A stretch of DNA of 47,000 nucleotides, taken from an uncultured Alistipes sp. Lineage in GTDB: Bacteria > Bacteroidota > Bacteroidia > Bacteroidales > Rikenellaceae. The position numbers were made by a program, and so were the translations under genes. This document shows positions 9,466-18,271 of this stretch, piece after piece. Under the pieces are notes generated by a model that searched no databases, was not told the DNA's origin, and saw only the letters and a list, made by a program, of their open reading frames with translations. Positions within the stretch are counted from its first letter, which is position 1. The number at the start of each line of letters is the position of its first letter. The stretch covers positions 1-47,000 of the forward strand of contig CAOJSG010000011.1 in assembly GCA_948442615.1 (NCBI GenBank). The letters run 5' to 3'.

Positions 9466-9894
9466 TCAGACCAATGCGGGAGGGGCGCGCAGCCCGCGGG
9501 GCTGCCGTACGCAGTCCGTGAGCGGGGGAGCGGGCCGGGGCAGTGCGGGGTGCCGCAGCGCCGGGACGTGCGCCGGACAGGGGCATTCGGCCGCCAGTCC
9601 GTCCGGCAGGTCGGTGATTTGGCAGCGGACGTGCCGTTCGCTGCGGTCCGGATCGCCGGAGATGTAGAGATCGATCTCGGTCGAGTGGCGGTCGCTGCAG
9701 CAGGGAGCGCTCAGCGCCGTGCCGGCCGCAGGGAGGGATTGCCGCACCGCATGCCGGTGGCATGCGCAGTGCTGCGCCGTCGGCCTTATCAACCTCGCCG
9801 CGCAGCGGCAGCTGAGCGAGGCGAACGAAACGCCTCCCGTCGCCGCCAGATAGACGACGAGCAGCCACAGCGATATGAGGTTGCGTCGGTTCAT
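9466..9894 (-). CDS. Small secreted Cys/His-rich protein
   Basis: A 142-residue protein with an N-terminal hydrophobic signal (NLISLWLLVVYLAATGGVSFA). The mature part has metal-ligand-like groups: CRC (29-31), HCACHRH (42-48), CC (65-66, in APCCSDRH) and CPC (104-106), then a PP near the C-terminus. This resembles the small group that NCBI names HYC_CC_PP, found beside metal-related TonB receptors in Bacteroidota, but the HYC part is not exact. The ATG at 9894 overlaps the stop of the PqqD-like gene (ATGA at 9894-9891), so translation is probably coupled. Role unknown; a metal-binding periplasmic helper is the best guess. Confidence 0.7.
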   Translation of the reverse strand: MNRRNLISLWLLVVYLAATGGVSFASLSCRCAARLIRPTAQHCACHRHAVRQSLPAAGTALSAPCCSDRHSTEIDLYISGDPDRSERHVRCQITDLPDGLAAECPCPAHVPALRHPALPRPAPPLTDCVRQPRGLRAPPALV

Positions 9895-10163
9895 TGCGTA
9901 ATCAGCATGCCGCAGTCGCGGAGTTTTCCGATCCATGCCTCCGCATCGCGCAGCGCGGTCGCGTCGTCCACCTCGAAGCGTTCGGTCAGCAGGCGCGCCG
10001 CCTCTTCGGGCGTGAAATCGCGCCCGCGGAGTTCGTCCCACAGGTAGCGGGCCGAATCGTTGAAGGCGATCACGCGCGTCATGTCGGCTCCGTGGCGTCC
10101 CTGTACGATCACCACGTGCTCGCCCGCGATCTCGCGGATCTTATAGATCGGATCGATTCTCAC
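9891..10163 (-). CDS. PqqD-like (RRE-fold) protein
   Basis: A 90-residue protein matching the PqqD family: an N-terminal beta hairpin (IYKIREIAGEHVVIVQG), then FNDSARYLWDEL, then TPEEAARLLTERFEVD and a last helix. PqqD-like domains bind precursor peptides of ribosomally made natural products, but single genes are common in Bacteroidota without a known peptide. I place the start at GTG 10163 because the mapped promoter's transcription start (about 10180) excludes longer forms and no ATG occurs earlier in the domain. The gene overlaps the following Cys/His gene by four bases and leads a metal-linked operon. No radical SAM gene is next to it. Confidence 0.75.
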   Translation of the reverse strand: MRIDPIYKIREIAGEHVVIVQGRHGADMTRVIAFNDSARYLWDELRGRDFTPEEAARLLTERFEVDDATALRDAEAWIGKLRDCGMLITQ

Positions 10164-10185
10164 CGGATCAATTTCTTTAACGGTG

Positions 10186-10217
10186 CAAAGATACGAATAA
10201 GCGGGCGCAGTGCCAAA
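10186..10217 (-). promoter_or_regulatory. Promoter P1 of the PqqD/TonB operon
   Basis: Reading the minus strand, a TTTG box (10217-10214) is followed after 20 bases by TATCTTTG (10193-10186). This is a full match to the Bacteroidota sigma-ABfr promoter. Transcription should start near 10180, about 17 bases before the GTG start codon. Confidence 0.85.
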
Positions 10218-10258
10218 TCTATTTGTGCATTGCCGAGCGGAAGTATCTAAGACGAAGT

Positions 10259-10290
10259 CAAAGATACGAATAAGCGGGCGCAATGCCAAA
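10259..10290 (-). promoter_or_regulatory. Promoter P2, duplicate copy of P1
   Basis: The same arrangement 73 bases upstream: TTTG at 10290-10287, 20 bases, TATCTTTG at 10266-10259. It lies in the second copy of a 50-base direct repeat, so the operon appears to have two near-identical promoters. Confidence 0.75.
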
Positions 10291-10426
10291 TTTATTCGCA
10301 CATTGCCGGTCGGACCGGCGATGCGGCGCCGCAAACTCCGTGCCCGGCGGTGCGGCGGGGCCGGGGCGCGCGGCCGGCGGACGCTTCGCACGGCAGTCGC
10401 ACGCAGCCGCTATTTTCGGCCGCGCC

Positions 10427-10457
10427 TTGGCTTTTCGTCCGGCAATCGTTACCTTTG
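10427..10457 (+). promoter_or_regulatory. Promoter of recQ
   Basis: TACCTTTG at 10450-10457 is a strong -7 box. A weaker TTGG at 10427-10430 sits 19 bases upstream. The -7 box ends four bases before the recQ ATG, so the transcript would have almost no leader. Confidence 0.65.
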
Positions 10458-10461
10458 CGTC

Positions 10462-12543
10462 ATGGAGCCGGTCGGAAAAGAGAAAATATACGACACGCTG
10501 CGGCGTTACTGGGGATTCGACGCGTTCCGGTCCGTGCAGGAGCGGATCATCCTTTCGGTCCTGGCCGGGCGCGATACGCTCGCGCTGATGCCCACCGGCG
10601 GCGGAAAATCGCTCACGTACCAGGTGCCGACCCTGGCGCGCGAAGGGCTGTGCATCGTCGTGACGCCGCTGATCGCCCTGATGAAGGATCAGGTCGACCG
10701 GCTGCGCGCCCGGGGGATCGCCGCCGTGGCGGTGCATGCGGGCCTGTCGGCCCGGCAGATCGACATCGCGCTCGACAACTGCGTCTACGGCGACGTGAAG
10801 TTCCTCTACGTGGCTCCGGAGCGGCTCGTCTCCGAGGCTTTCCGCCTGCGGGTGCAGCGGATGAAGGTGTCGCTGCTGGCCGTGGACGAGGCGCACTGCA
10901 TTTCGCAGTGGGGCTACGATTTCCGCCCCTCCTACCTGCGCATCGCCGAGCTGCGCGAACAGCTGCCCGGCGTGCCTGTGCTGGCGCTCACGGCCTCGGC
11001 GACCGGGCGCGTGGCCGAGGACATCATGTACCGGCTGCGCTTCGCCGAGCCGCATCTGGTGCGCAGCAGCTTCGCGCGGCCCAACCTGTCGTACAGCGTG
11101 CGGCGCGTGGAGGAGAAGAACGAGCAGCTGCTTCGGCTGGTGCGCAACGTGCCGGGGTCGGGCATCGTCTACGTGCGTACGCGCGAAGCCACCGAGCAGG
11201 TGGCCGAGCTGCTCCGCCGCGAAGGGGTTGCCGCCGCCGCCTACCACGGCGGCATGGGCCATGCCGAACGTGCGGCGCGCCAGGACGAATGGGTGGCGGG
11301 CCGTACGCGCGTGATGGTGGCGACCAATGCCTTCGGCATGGGGATCGACAAGGCCGACGTGCGGTTCGCGGTGCACTACACGCTCTGCGATTCGCTGGAG
11401 AACTATTACCAGGAGGCCGGCCGTGCGGGGCGCGACGGACAGCGCGCCTATGCGCTGCTGCTCGTGGCGCCCGACGACGAGCAGCGCATCGTACGCCGCT
11501 TCGAGCAGGAGTTCCCGCCGCTCGAGAAGATCAAGGATATTTACGAGCGCATCTGCTCCTACCTGCAGATCGGGATCGGCGACGGGGCGCAGAGCGCCCA
11601 TCTGTTCAACATCCACGATTTCTGCGCCCGCGAGCGCCTCTATTCCGGCACGGTGCGGAGCGCCCTGAAACTGCTTCAGCAGAACGGCTACATGACGCTG
11701 ACCGATGCGCAGGAGAACCCCGCGCGCGTGATGTTCTGCATCAGCCGCGACGATCTCTACAAGCTGCGGGTGCAGCGCGACGAGCTGGACCATTTCATCC
11801 GGACGCTGCTGCGGCTCTACAACGGCGTGTTCACCGAGTTCCGCCCCATCGACGAGGGCGAGCTGGCCGCCTGGAGCGGCTATACCGTCGATCGGGTGAA
11901 GGAGCTGCTTCGGCAGCTGTGGAGCCTGCGCGTGATCCGCTACATCCCCTCCAACCGCTCGCCGATTCTCTACATGGACGAGGAGCGGCTGCCGCGCGCC
12001 GACCTCTACATCGCGCCCGAGACCTACCGGCTGCGGCAGGAGCTCATGCGCGAACGCTTCGAGGGCATGCTGGCCTATGCGGCCAACGAGACCCGCTGCC
12101 GCAGTGCGGTGCTGGAGGAGTATTTCGGCGGCGAGGAGGTCGAACCGTGCGGCGCGTGCGACATCTGCCTGGCGCGGAAAAGGGCGGCTCGGCGGGCGGC
12201 GCAGCAGGCGCAGGAGCCGGACGGGAATGCGCCGTCCGCCGCAGCGCCCGGCCCGGCTGCCGCTGCGAAGACGGACGACGCGCGGCCTGCGGCCGGGGAG
12301 GAGGGGACGTCGGGGTCCTGTGCGGGCCGCAGCGTGCCGGAGGCGGCCGGAGATCCCGAGCGGATGATGCTGGCCCGGCTGTCCGAGGCTCCGGCCGATC
12401 CGAAGGAGCTGGTCGCCCGCTGGGACGGCGATCCGCGCGAGGCGGCGGAGCTGTTGCGGCGGCTGATCGCTGCGGGCCGCATAGCGACGCGGCCCGACGG
12501 GAAAATCGAAATTCGTGGCCGAGTCTGTCCGAATCCGGATTAA
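10462..12543 (+). CDS. recQ: RecQ family ATP-dependent DNA helicase
   Basis: A 3'-5' superfamily 2 DNA helicase used in recombination and replication-fork repair. The 693-residue product has a Walker A motif (TGGGKS, residues 45-50), a DEAH box (142-145, VDEAHCISQWG), helicase C motifs (NAFGMGIDKADVRFAVH and YYQEAGRAGRDG), and the RecQ zinc site with Cys546, Cys563, Cys566 and Cys569. A winged-helix region follows the usual order in part. The C-terminus has an Ala/Pro-rich linker (about residues 575-625) and a short winged-helix-like end (about 630-690) instead of a clear HRDC domain. The start at 10462 is set by the promoter and by MEPVGKEKIYDTLRRYWG. Transcribed apart from its neighbours, it ends 30 bases before the exonuclease gene. 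Confidence 0.95.
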   Translation: MEPVGKEKIYDTLRRYWGFDAFRSVQERIILSVLAGRDTLALMPTGGGKSLTYQVPTLAREGLCIVVTPLIALMKDQVDRLRARGIAAVAVHAGLSARQIDIALDNCVYGDVKFLYVAPERLVSEAFRLRVQRMKVSLLAVDEAHCISQWGYDFRPSYLRIAELREQLPGVPVLALTASATGRVAEDIMYRLRFAEPHLVRSSFARPNLSYSVRRVEEKNEQLLRLVRNVPGSGIVYVRTREATEQVAELLRREGVAAAAYHGGMGHAERAARQDEWVAGRTRVMVATNAFGMGIDKADVRFAVHYTLCDSLENYYQEAGRAGRDGQRAYALLLVAPDDEQRIVRRFEQEFPPLEKIKDIYERICSYLQIGIGDGAQSAHLFNIHDFCARERLYSGTVRSALKLLQQNGYMTLTDAQENPARVMFCISRDDLYKLRVQRDELDHFIRTLLRLYNGVFTEFRPIDEGELAAWSGYTVDRVKELLRQLWSLRVIRYIPSNRSPILYMDEERLPRADLYIAPETYRLRQELMRERFEGMLAYAANETRCRSAVLEEYFGGEEVEPCGACDICLARKRAARRAAQQAQEPDGNAPSAAAPGPAAAAKTDDARPAAGEEGTSGSCAGRSVPEAAGDPERMMLARLSEAPADPKELVARWDGDPREAAELLRRLIAAGRIATRPDGKIEIRGRVCPNPD

Positions 12544-12549
12544 AATCCC

Positions 12550-12557
12550 TATTTTTG
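12550..12557 (+). promoter_or_regulatory. -7 box for the exonuclease/methyltransferase pair
   Basis: TATTTTTG directly after the recQ stop and 17 bases before the next ATG. No clear TTTG box is seen 19-21 bases upstream, so the match is partial. Confidence 0.55.
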
Positions 12558-12573
12558 TGAGAATTTTTACCGC

Positions 12574-13379
12574 ATGCAAACGAAAAACCGTTTTGTTCCG
12601 AAAATAGGCAACGAAGAGACCGCCGCGCTGCCGGCCGTCGAGTTCGGCGGTGCGATCTGCGTGGTCGACCGCGAGGAGCAGGTGGCGGCCGCCTGCGAGG
12701 AGTTGATGCGCCAGCCGATGATCGGGTTCGATACCGAGACCCGCCCGTCGTTCCGGCCGGGCGTGATGTACCGCGTGGCGCTGCTGCAGCTCTCCGCGCC
12801 GGAGCGGTGCTACCTTTTCCGGCTCAACCGCATTGCGCTCTCCAAGCCGCTGCTGCAGCTGCTCGAATCGCCCGAAGTGCTCAAGATCGGCGCCGACGTG
12901 GCGGGCGATCTGCGGTCGCTGCGTCAGCTGCGCCGCTTCCGCGACGGCGGATTCGTCGATCTGCAGACGCTGGCGCCGGCGTGGGGGATCGAGGAGAAGA
13001 GCCTGCGCAAGCTGTCGGCCATCGTCCTCGGAAAACGGGTCTCGAAGGCCCAGCGGCTGAGCAACTGGGAGGCGGCGACGCTCACGTCCAAACAGCAGCT
13101 CTATGCTGCGACGGACGCGTGGGTCTGCACGGAGATTTACCGCCGGCTGCTGGATACGCCCAAAGCGGCGGTTCCGGCCGGTCCGGCGCCGGTCGCCGTG
13201 TCGGCCGAAAACGCAGCGCCGGCCGGCGCCGAGCCCTCCGATCCGGCGGCTTCTGCCCGCAGCGGACGCCGTGCGTCGCGCCGAAGACGGTCGGGTGTCG
13301 CCCGGAGGCGGTCGCGGACGCCTGAAACCGGACCGACGGCCGCAGCTGCGGATTCCGACGAACGCAAACGACAAGAGAG

Positions 13380-13383
<4 letters not shown>
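12574..13383 (+). CDS. 3'-5' exonuclease, DEDDy family
   Basis: A 269-residue nuclease of the DnaQ-like/RNase D type. The three exonuclease motifs are visible: GFDTET (Asp53, Glu55), KIGADVAGDL (Asp112) and YAATD (Tyr176, Asp180). The YxxxD form marks the DEDDy group. Such proteins remove nucleotides from 3' ends of RNA or DNA. The nuclease domain ends near residue 192. The remaining 75 residues are Ala/Pro-rich and then strongly basic (SGRRASRRRRSG), an unusual tail that could bind nucleic acid. Its stop overlaps the start of the rRNA methyltransferase gene (ATGA), which suggests joint translation and an RNA-related role. The exact substrate is unknown. Confidence 0.88.
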
Positions 13384-14579
<1,196 letters not shown>

Positions 14580-14624
14580 GCCGCTGTCCGGCTTCGGCCG
14601 GCCGACGGCCCGATGACCACGGTA

Positions 14625-14675
14625 CGAAGAGCCCGCCCCTGCCGGATGCTGTCCGGCAGGGGCGGGCTCTTTTCG
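14625..14675. terminator. Strong bidirectional terminator
   Basis: A perfect 20-base stem (14627-14646 with 14652-14671) with a TGCTG loop and TTTT following on the plus strand. It separates the plus-strand methyltransferase from the convergent minus-strand hydrolase. The rest of the 14580-14918 gap is GC-rich with no gene seen. Confidence 0.9.
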
Positions 14676-14918
14676 TTCGCGGCGACTCGCCGAGGGCGAC
14701 CGTGCGCCGTTTTTGCGCGCCGTTTTGCACATGCCGGATCCGGGCAGGTGGGTCGGTGCCGCATCTTTCGCGGCATTCCGGCGGCTCGCCGGGCGGTCGC
14801 GGAATGACTGACGATGCGGCATGATCGCACCTCGCCGGCACCGGGGCCGCTGCTGTTCCGTTTCCGGTGCAGTCCCGTTTCCGCAGGCCTCCTGCCGCCG
14901 GCGGGCCCGCTTGCCGGA

Positions 14919-15638
14919 TCAGTCCATCGGCCGCACGCGTACCTCCGTGATGCCCTCCAGCGCGTGCACCAGCCGGTCGATGTCCGTCGTCTGGTCGGTC
15001 TGGCCGTAGTGGTAGGGGTAGAACACGGCGGGCCGGAGCGCCTTGACGGCATCCGCGGCCTGGTCGACGGTCATGGTGTAGGGCTGATTGACCGGAAGGA
15101 AGGCGATGTCGATCCCTTCGAGCGCCTTCATTTCGGGGGTGTTCTCCGTGTCGCCGGCGATGTAGATGCGCGTGCCGCCGATCGTGAGGACGTAGCCCAC
15201 GTCTTCGCGCGCCTTCGGATGGAAATCGGTATGGCCTTCGGTCGTGTTGTAGGCAGCGACGGCTTCGACGTGCACGTAGGAACGCGGATCGGCCGTGCCG
15301 CCCGGCGTCATGACGATGCACTCGAAATCGAAGGCCTCGGCCGTGGTCTTGTCGCACAGGATGTCCGAACCGCGGACGGTGAGCGTGTCGACGGCCGCAC
15401 GGTCGAAATGGTCGTAGTGCGAATGGGTGATCAGGAGCAGATCGGCTTTGGGCAGCCGGGCGTAGTCGGCATATTCCGAAACGGGGTCGACGTAGATCCA
15501 GTGTTCGCCGACCTGGATGGCCAGAGAGGCGTGGCGGAAGAAGTGCAGCACGATCTGCGAGCCGTCACGCGCGGTCAGGGTGTCGGCGGGGTAGACGGGG
15601 GCGTCGTTGTTGCGGTGGAAGAGTGAGAAGATCGACAT
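14919..15638 (-). CDS. Metallo-beta-lactamase fold hydrolase (UlaG-like)
   Basis: A 239-residue cytoplasmic hydrolase. The metal-binding motif THSHYDHFD (about residues 72-80) fits the MBL form HxHxDH. A second ligand region includes EGHTDFHP, and YIAGDTENTPEM supplies the conserved Asp. YPYHYGQTD gives the last His region. This pattern belongs to the UlaG/YcjY-like group of general Zn hydrolases; the substrate cannot be named. I chose MSIFSLFHRN at 15638 because upstream codons are not conserved-looking and are GC-biased. It is a lone gene converging on the methyltransferase. Confidence 0.87.
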   Translation of the reverse strand: MSIFSLFHRNNDAPVYPADTLTARDGSQIVLHFFRHASLAIQVGEHWIYVDPVSEYADYARLPKADLLLITHSHYDHFDRAAVDTLTVRGSDILCDKTTAEAFDFECIVMTPGGTADPRSYVHVEAVAAYNTTEGHTDFHPKAREDVGYVLTIGGTRIYIAGDTENTPEMKALEGIDIAFLPVNQPYTMTVDQAADAVKALRPAVFYPYHYGQTDQTTDIDRLVHALEGITEVRVRPMD

Positions 15639-16101
15639 GCGTACGAGTGTTTTGAGGTTGGGGGCGACCCGTATCGGGCGGCTGCCGTCCGGGCGGATCG
15701 CTCCTGTCGGAACGAAGATACGCGAAAATCGCCGAAAAGCAAAATATTTTCTTCGCACGGCCCGTCGGAGCGTTCGGCGGATCGCCGTGGATCCGCTTCG
15801 GCCGTGCGGCCGGGAGGTGCGCGACCGTAACCGGGAGTCTGGCCGGGGCAGTTCCGCGACGAGCGTGCTGCCTCCTCGACCGGCCCCGGAGTACCGGACA
15901 CCGGGGCGACGTGTCGGGCGGCATGGGTGTCGGAACCGGTCGCCGGCAGTCCGGTCCGTCCTTTGCTGCGCCGGCCCCGCGGGCGGGTCGCAGGGGGACG
16001 ATATGCGCCGCAGCCCGGGCCGCTTGCGAAAAGTGTGCTGAAACGGAAGGCGGCTCCGCTTTTTTTCGGTCGGGAGGAGCGGTGTGCGGCAATATTTGTA
16101 C
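15639..16101. other. Gene-free stretch
   Basis: About 460 GC-rich bases between the divergent hydrolase and the GH43 operon. Open frames here have no recognisable protein features. A weak TATCTTCG box near 15713-15720 on the minus strand could serve the hydrolase. Confidence 0.5.
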
Positions 16102-16109
16102 TATCTTTG
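16102..16109 (+). promoter_or_regulatory. -7 box of the GH43 operon
   Basis: TATCTTTG is an exact -7 match. No TTTG lies at the usual distance upstream. The leader to the ATG would be about 120 bases and contains the LacI-type palindrome at 16198. Confidence 0.55.
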
Positions 16110-16197
16110 TCTGACGGCGGCGTCGCACCCGGTTGCGGGGCCGCGATCGTTCCGGACCGTTGTCCGGAAGTGCCGGTCGCAGAAATCGCGACGTAGG

Positions 16198-16215
16198 TGC
16201 AAAAACGTTTTAGCA
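16198..16215. promoter_or_regulatory. LacI-type operator, GH43 operon
   Basis: TGCAAAAACGTTTTAGCA is an 18-base palindrome with one mismatched pair around a central CG. It shares the GCnAAAACGTTTTnGC core with the site in front of the lacI gene at 28972. It lies 22 bases before the GH43 ATG, downstream of the -7 box, where a bound repressor would block elongation. Confidence 0.75.
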
Positions 16216-16236
16216 ATAATCGATACTCTATCAGTC

Positions 16237-17217
16237 ATGTGTAAGAAATTATTGTCCCTGCTGTTGTGTGCGCTGCCGGGTTTCGTATCCGCAGTTGCAC
16301 CGGAAGACGCCGTGCCGCTGGCCGATCCGTTCATCCTCTGCGAGAACGGCGTCTACTATGCCTACGGAACCTCGTCGCCGGACGGCATCGCCGTGCTCGT
16401 TTCCGACGACCTCAAACACTGGTACTATCCCTACGGCCGGGCGGACTACCTTGCGCTCGACAAGGCCGATTCGTTCGGCGACCATTGGTTCTGGGCGCCC
16501 GAGGTCTACCACATCGGCGATACCTATTATATGTATTACTCCGCCGAGGAGCGCATCTGCGTGGCCGAGGCCCGTTCGCCGCTCGGCCCCTTCGTGCAGG
16601 CCGAGAAGCGCCCGATGCTCGACGAACCCGGAATCGACAACACGCTCTTCATCGACAGGGACGGAACGCCCTATCTGTTCTGGGTGCGGTTCCGCTCGGG
16701 CAACGAGATCTGGATGGCCCAGCTGGAGCGCGATTACAAGACGCTGAAGCCCGCCACCGAACGCTTCTGCGCCCGCATGTGGCAGGAGTGGGAGCGGGTG
16801 TGGCCGTCGGTCAACGAAGGCCCGTTCGTGATCGAGCGCGACGGGGTTTATTACATGACCTATTCGGCCAACAGCTACGAGAGCCCGAAGTACGGCATCG
16901 GCTGCGCCACGGCCCGGAAGATCACCGGCCCCTGGACCAAATACGAAGACAATCCGGTACTGCAGTCGCCCGGCGGATTGGTGGGTGTGGGGCATCATGC
17001 CGTTTTCCGCGACCGGAAAGGACGCCTGCGCGTGGTGTTCCACTCGCATTACGCCGACGGCGTCATCCATCCGCGGATCATGCACATCACCGATTTGCAG
17101 TTCCGCAAACGTCCCGGGCTGAGCCGCAAGCTGGAGATCTCTCCCCGCTATTTCACGCCCCGCCTGATCCCCTCGAAAAGACCGAAATTCATTGCCTCGC
17201 AGAAAAATGACGATTGA
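16237..17217 (+). CDS. GH43-like glycoside hydrolase A
   Basis: A 326-residue secreted enzyme with a signal peptide (residues 1-19) and a five-bladed propeller. The three GH43 acids are visible: Asp30 (LADPFI) as base, Asp134 (GIDNTLF) as pKa modulator, and Glu194 (NEGPFV) as acid. WFWAPEVY and YMYYSA are also typical. GH43 enzymes mostly release arabinofuranose or xylose; some members act on galactofuranose. The substrate is not readable here. The gene starts an operon with a second GH43 (11-base overlap) and a sialidase-fold enzyme, and a LacI-type operator lies just upstream. Confidence 0.88.
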   Translation: MCKKLLSLLLCALPGFVSAVAPEDAVPLADPFILCENGVYYAYGTSSPDGIAVLVSDDLKHWYYPYGRADYLALDKADSFGDHWFWAPEVYHIGDTYYMYYSAEERICVAEARSPLGPFVQAEKRPMLDEPGIDNTLFIDRDGTPYLFWVRFRSGNEIWMAQLERDYKTLKPATERFCARMWQEWERVWPSVNEGPFVIERDGVYYMTYSANSYESPKYGIGCATARKITGPWTKYEDNPVLQSPGGLVGVGHHAVFRDRKGRLRVVFHSHYADGVIHPRIMHITDLQFRKRPGLSRKLEISPRYFTPRLIPSKRPKFIASQKNDD

Positions 17218-18250
17218 CCGATTCCTCTCCCGGGGCCGTTCGGCGGCCCTTCTCCTGTTGCTGGCGCTCTTTTCCGGCCGGTCCGTTTCGGCCGCCGGGC
17301 GCCCGCAGCCCGCATCCGGCGACGGCGGAAAAGTCCGGCCGCGCACCTATGCCAACCCCGTCTGTCCGATGAGCCTGCCCGATCCGACGGTGATCGAGGA
17401 GGAGGGTACCTACTATCTCTACGCCACGGAGAACACGTCCAACGTGCCGATCATGCGGTCGCAGGACCTGGTGAACTGGACCCTTTGCGGCACGGTCTTC
17501 ACCGACCTGACGCATCCCGATTTCGTCGAGGGCGGCCGGGTGTGGGCGCCCGACGTCAACCGGATCGGCGACCGCTACGTGATGTATTACGCCGTGTCGG
17601 TCTGGGGCGGCGAGTGGACCTGCGGCATCGGCGTGGCCGAGGCCGAGACTCCCGAGGGACCCTGGACCAACCGGGGCAAGCTGTTCCTGAGCAGCGAGAT
17701 CGGCGTGCAGAATTCGATCGACCCGTTCTATATCGAGGACGAGGGGCGCAAATACCTCTTCTGGGGCAGCTTCCGCGGCCTCTACGGCATCGAGCTCTCC
17801 GACGACGGGCTCTCCGTGCGTCCCGGAGCCGAGAAACGGCGGGTCGCCGGAACCGCTTACGAGGCGATCTATATCCACAAGCGGGCGGGCCGCTACTACC
17901 TGTTCGCCTCCGTCGGCACTTGCTGTGAGGGGGTGAAGAGCACCTATACCACCGTGGTCGGGCGCTCCGACAGCCTGTTCGGCCCCTATCTCGACCGGCA
18001 GGGCCGTTCCATGCTGGAGAACCGTCACGAAGTGGTCGTGACGGGCAGCGGGCGTTTCGCAGGGCCGGGGCACAATGCGGAGATCGTGACCGATGCCCGG
18101 GGGCGCGACTGGATGCTCTATCATGCCGTGGATGTCCGCGATCCGAAGGGACGCGCGCTGATGCTCGACCGCATCCGCTGGCGCGGCGGCTGGCCCGAGG
18201 TGAAGGACCGGCATCCGTCGGAACGCGCGGCGGCGCCCCGCTTCCGCTGA
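17207..18250 (+). CDS. GH43-like glycoside hydrolase B
   Basis: A 347-residue secreted enzyme. After a signal peptide (to about residue 30) the chain opens with YANPVCPMSLPDPTVIEEEG, giving base Asp59. Asp172 (NSIDPFY) is the modulator and Glu219 (TAYEAIYI) the acid, as in arabinanase-type GH43. It overlaps GH43 A by 11 bases and is followed after 21 bases by the sialidase-fold gene, so the three should be made together. The two GH43 proteins differ clearly, so they probably cut different bonds of one glycan. The start at ATG 17207 keeps a normal signal peptide; a TTG 15 bases earlier is less likely. Confidence 0.88.
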   Translation: MTIDRFLSRGRSAALLLLLALFSGRSVSAAGRPQPASGDGGKVRPRTYANPVCPMSLPDPTVIEEEGTYYLYATENTSNVPIMRSQDLVNWTLCGTVFTDLTHPDFVEGGRVWAPDVNRIGDRYVMYYAVSVWGGEWTCGIGVAEAETPEGPWTNRGKLFLSSEIGVQNSIDPFYIEDEGRKYLFWGSFRGLYGIELSDDGLSVRPGAEKRRVAGTAYEAIYIHKRAGRYYLFASVGTCCEGVKSTYTTVVGRSDSLFGPYLDRQGRSMLENRHEVVVTGSGRFAGPGHNAEIVTDARGRDWMLYHAVDVRDPKGRALMLDRIRWRGGWPEVKDRHPSERAAAPRFR

Positions 18251-18271
18251 CCTGAGCTGCCGACGAGAACC

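Larger units (their letters stand above)
10186..10308. repeat. 50-base tandem duplication of a promoter segment
   Basis: Copies at 10186-10235 and 10259-10308 match at 45 of 50 positions, offset by 73 bases. Both promoter boxes are unchanged in both copies; the differences lie at and beyond the -33 side. Confidence 0.85.

Noticed and set aside
10186..10308. CRISPR-like repeat
   Set aside because: Only two copies, with promoter boxes inside and no regular spacers; it is a promoter duplication.
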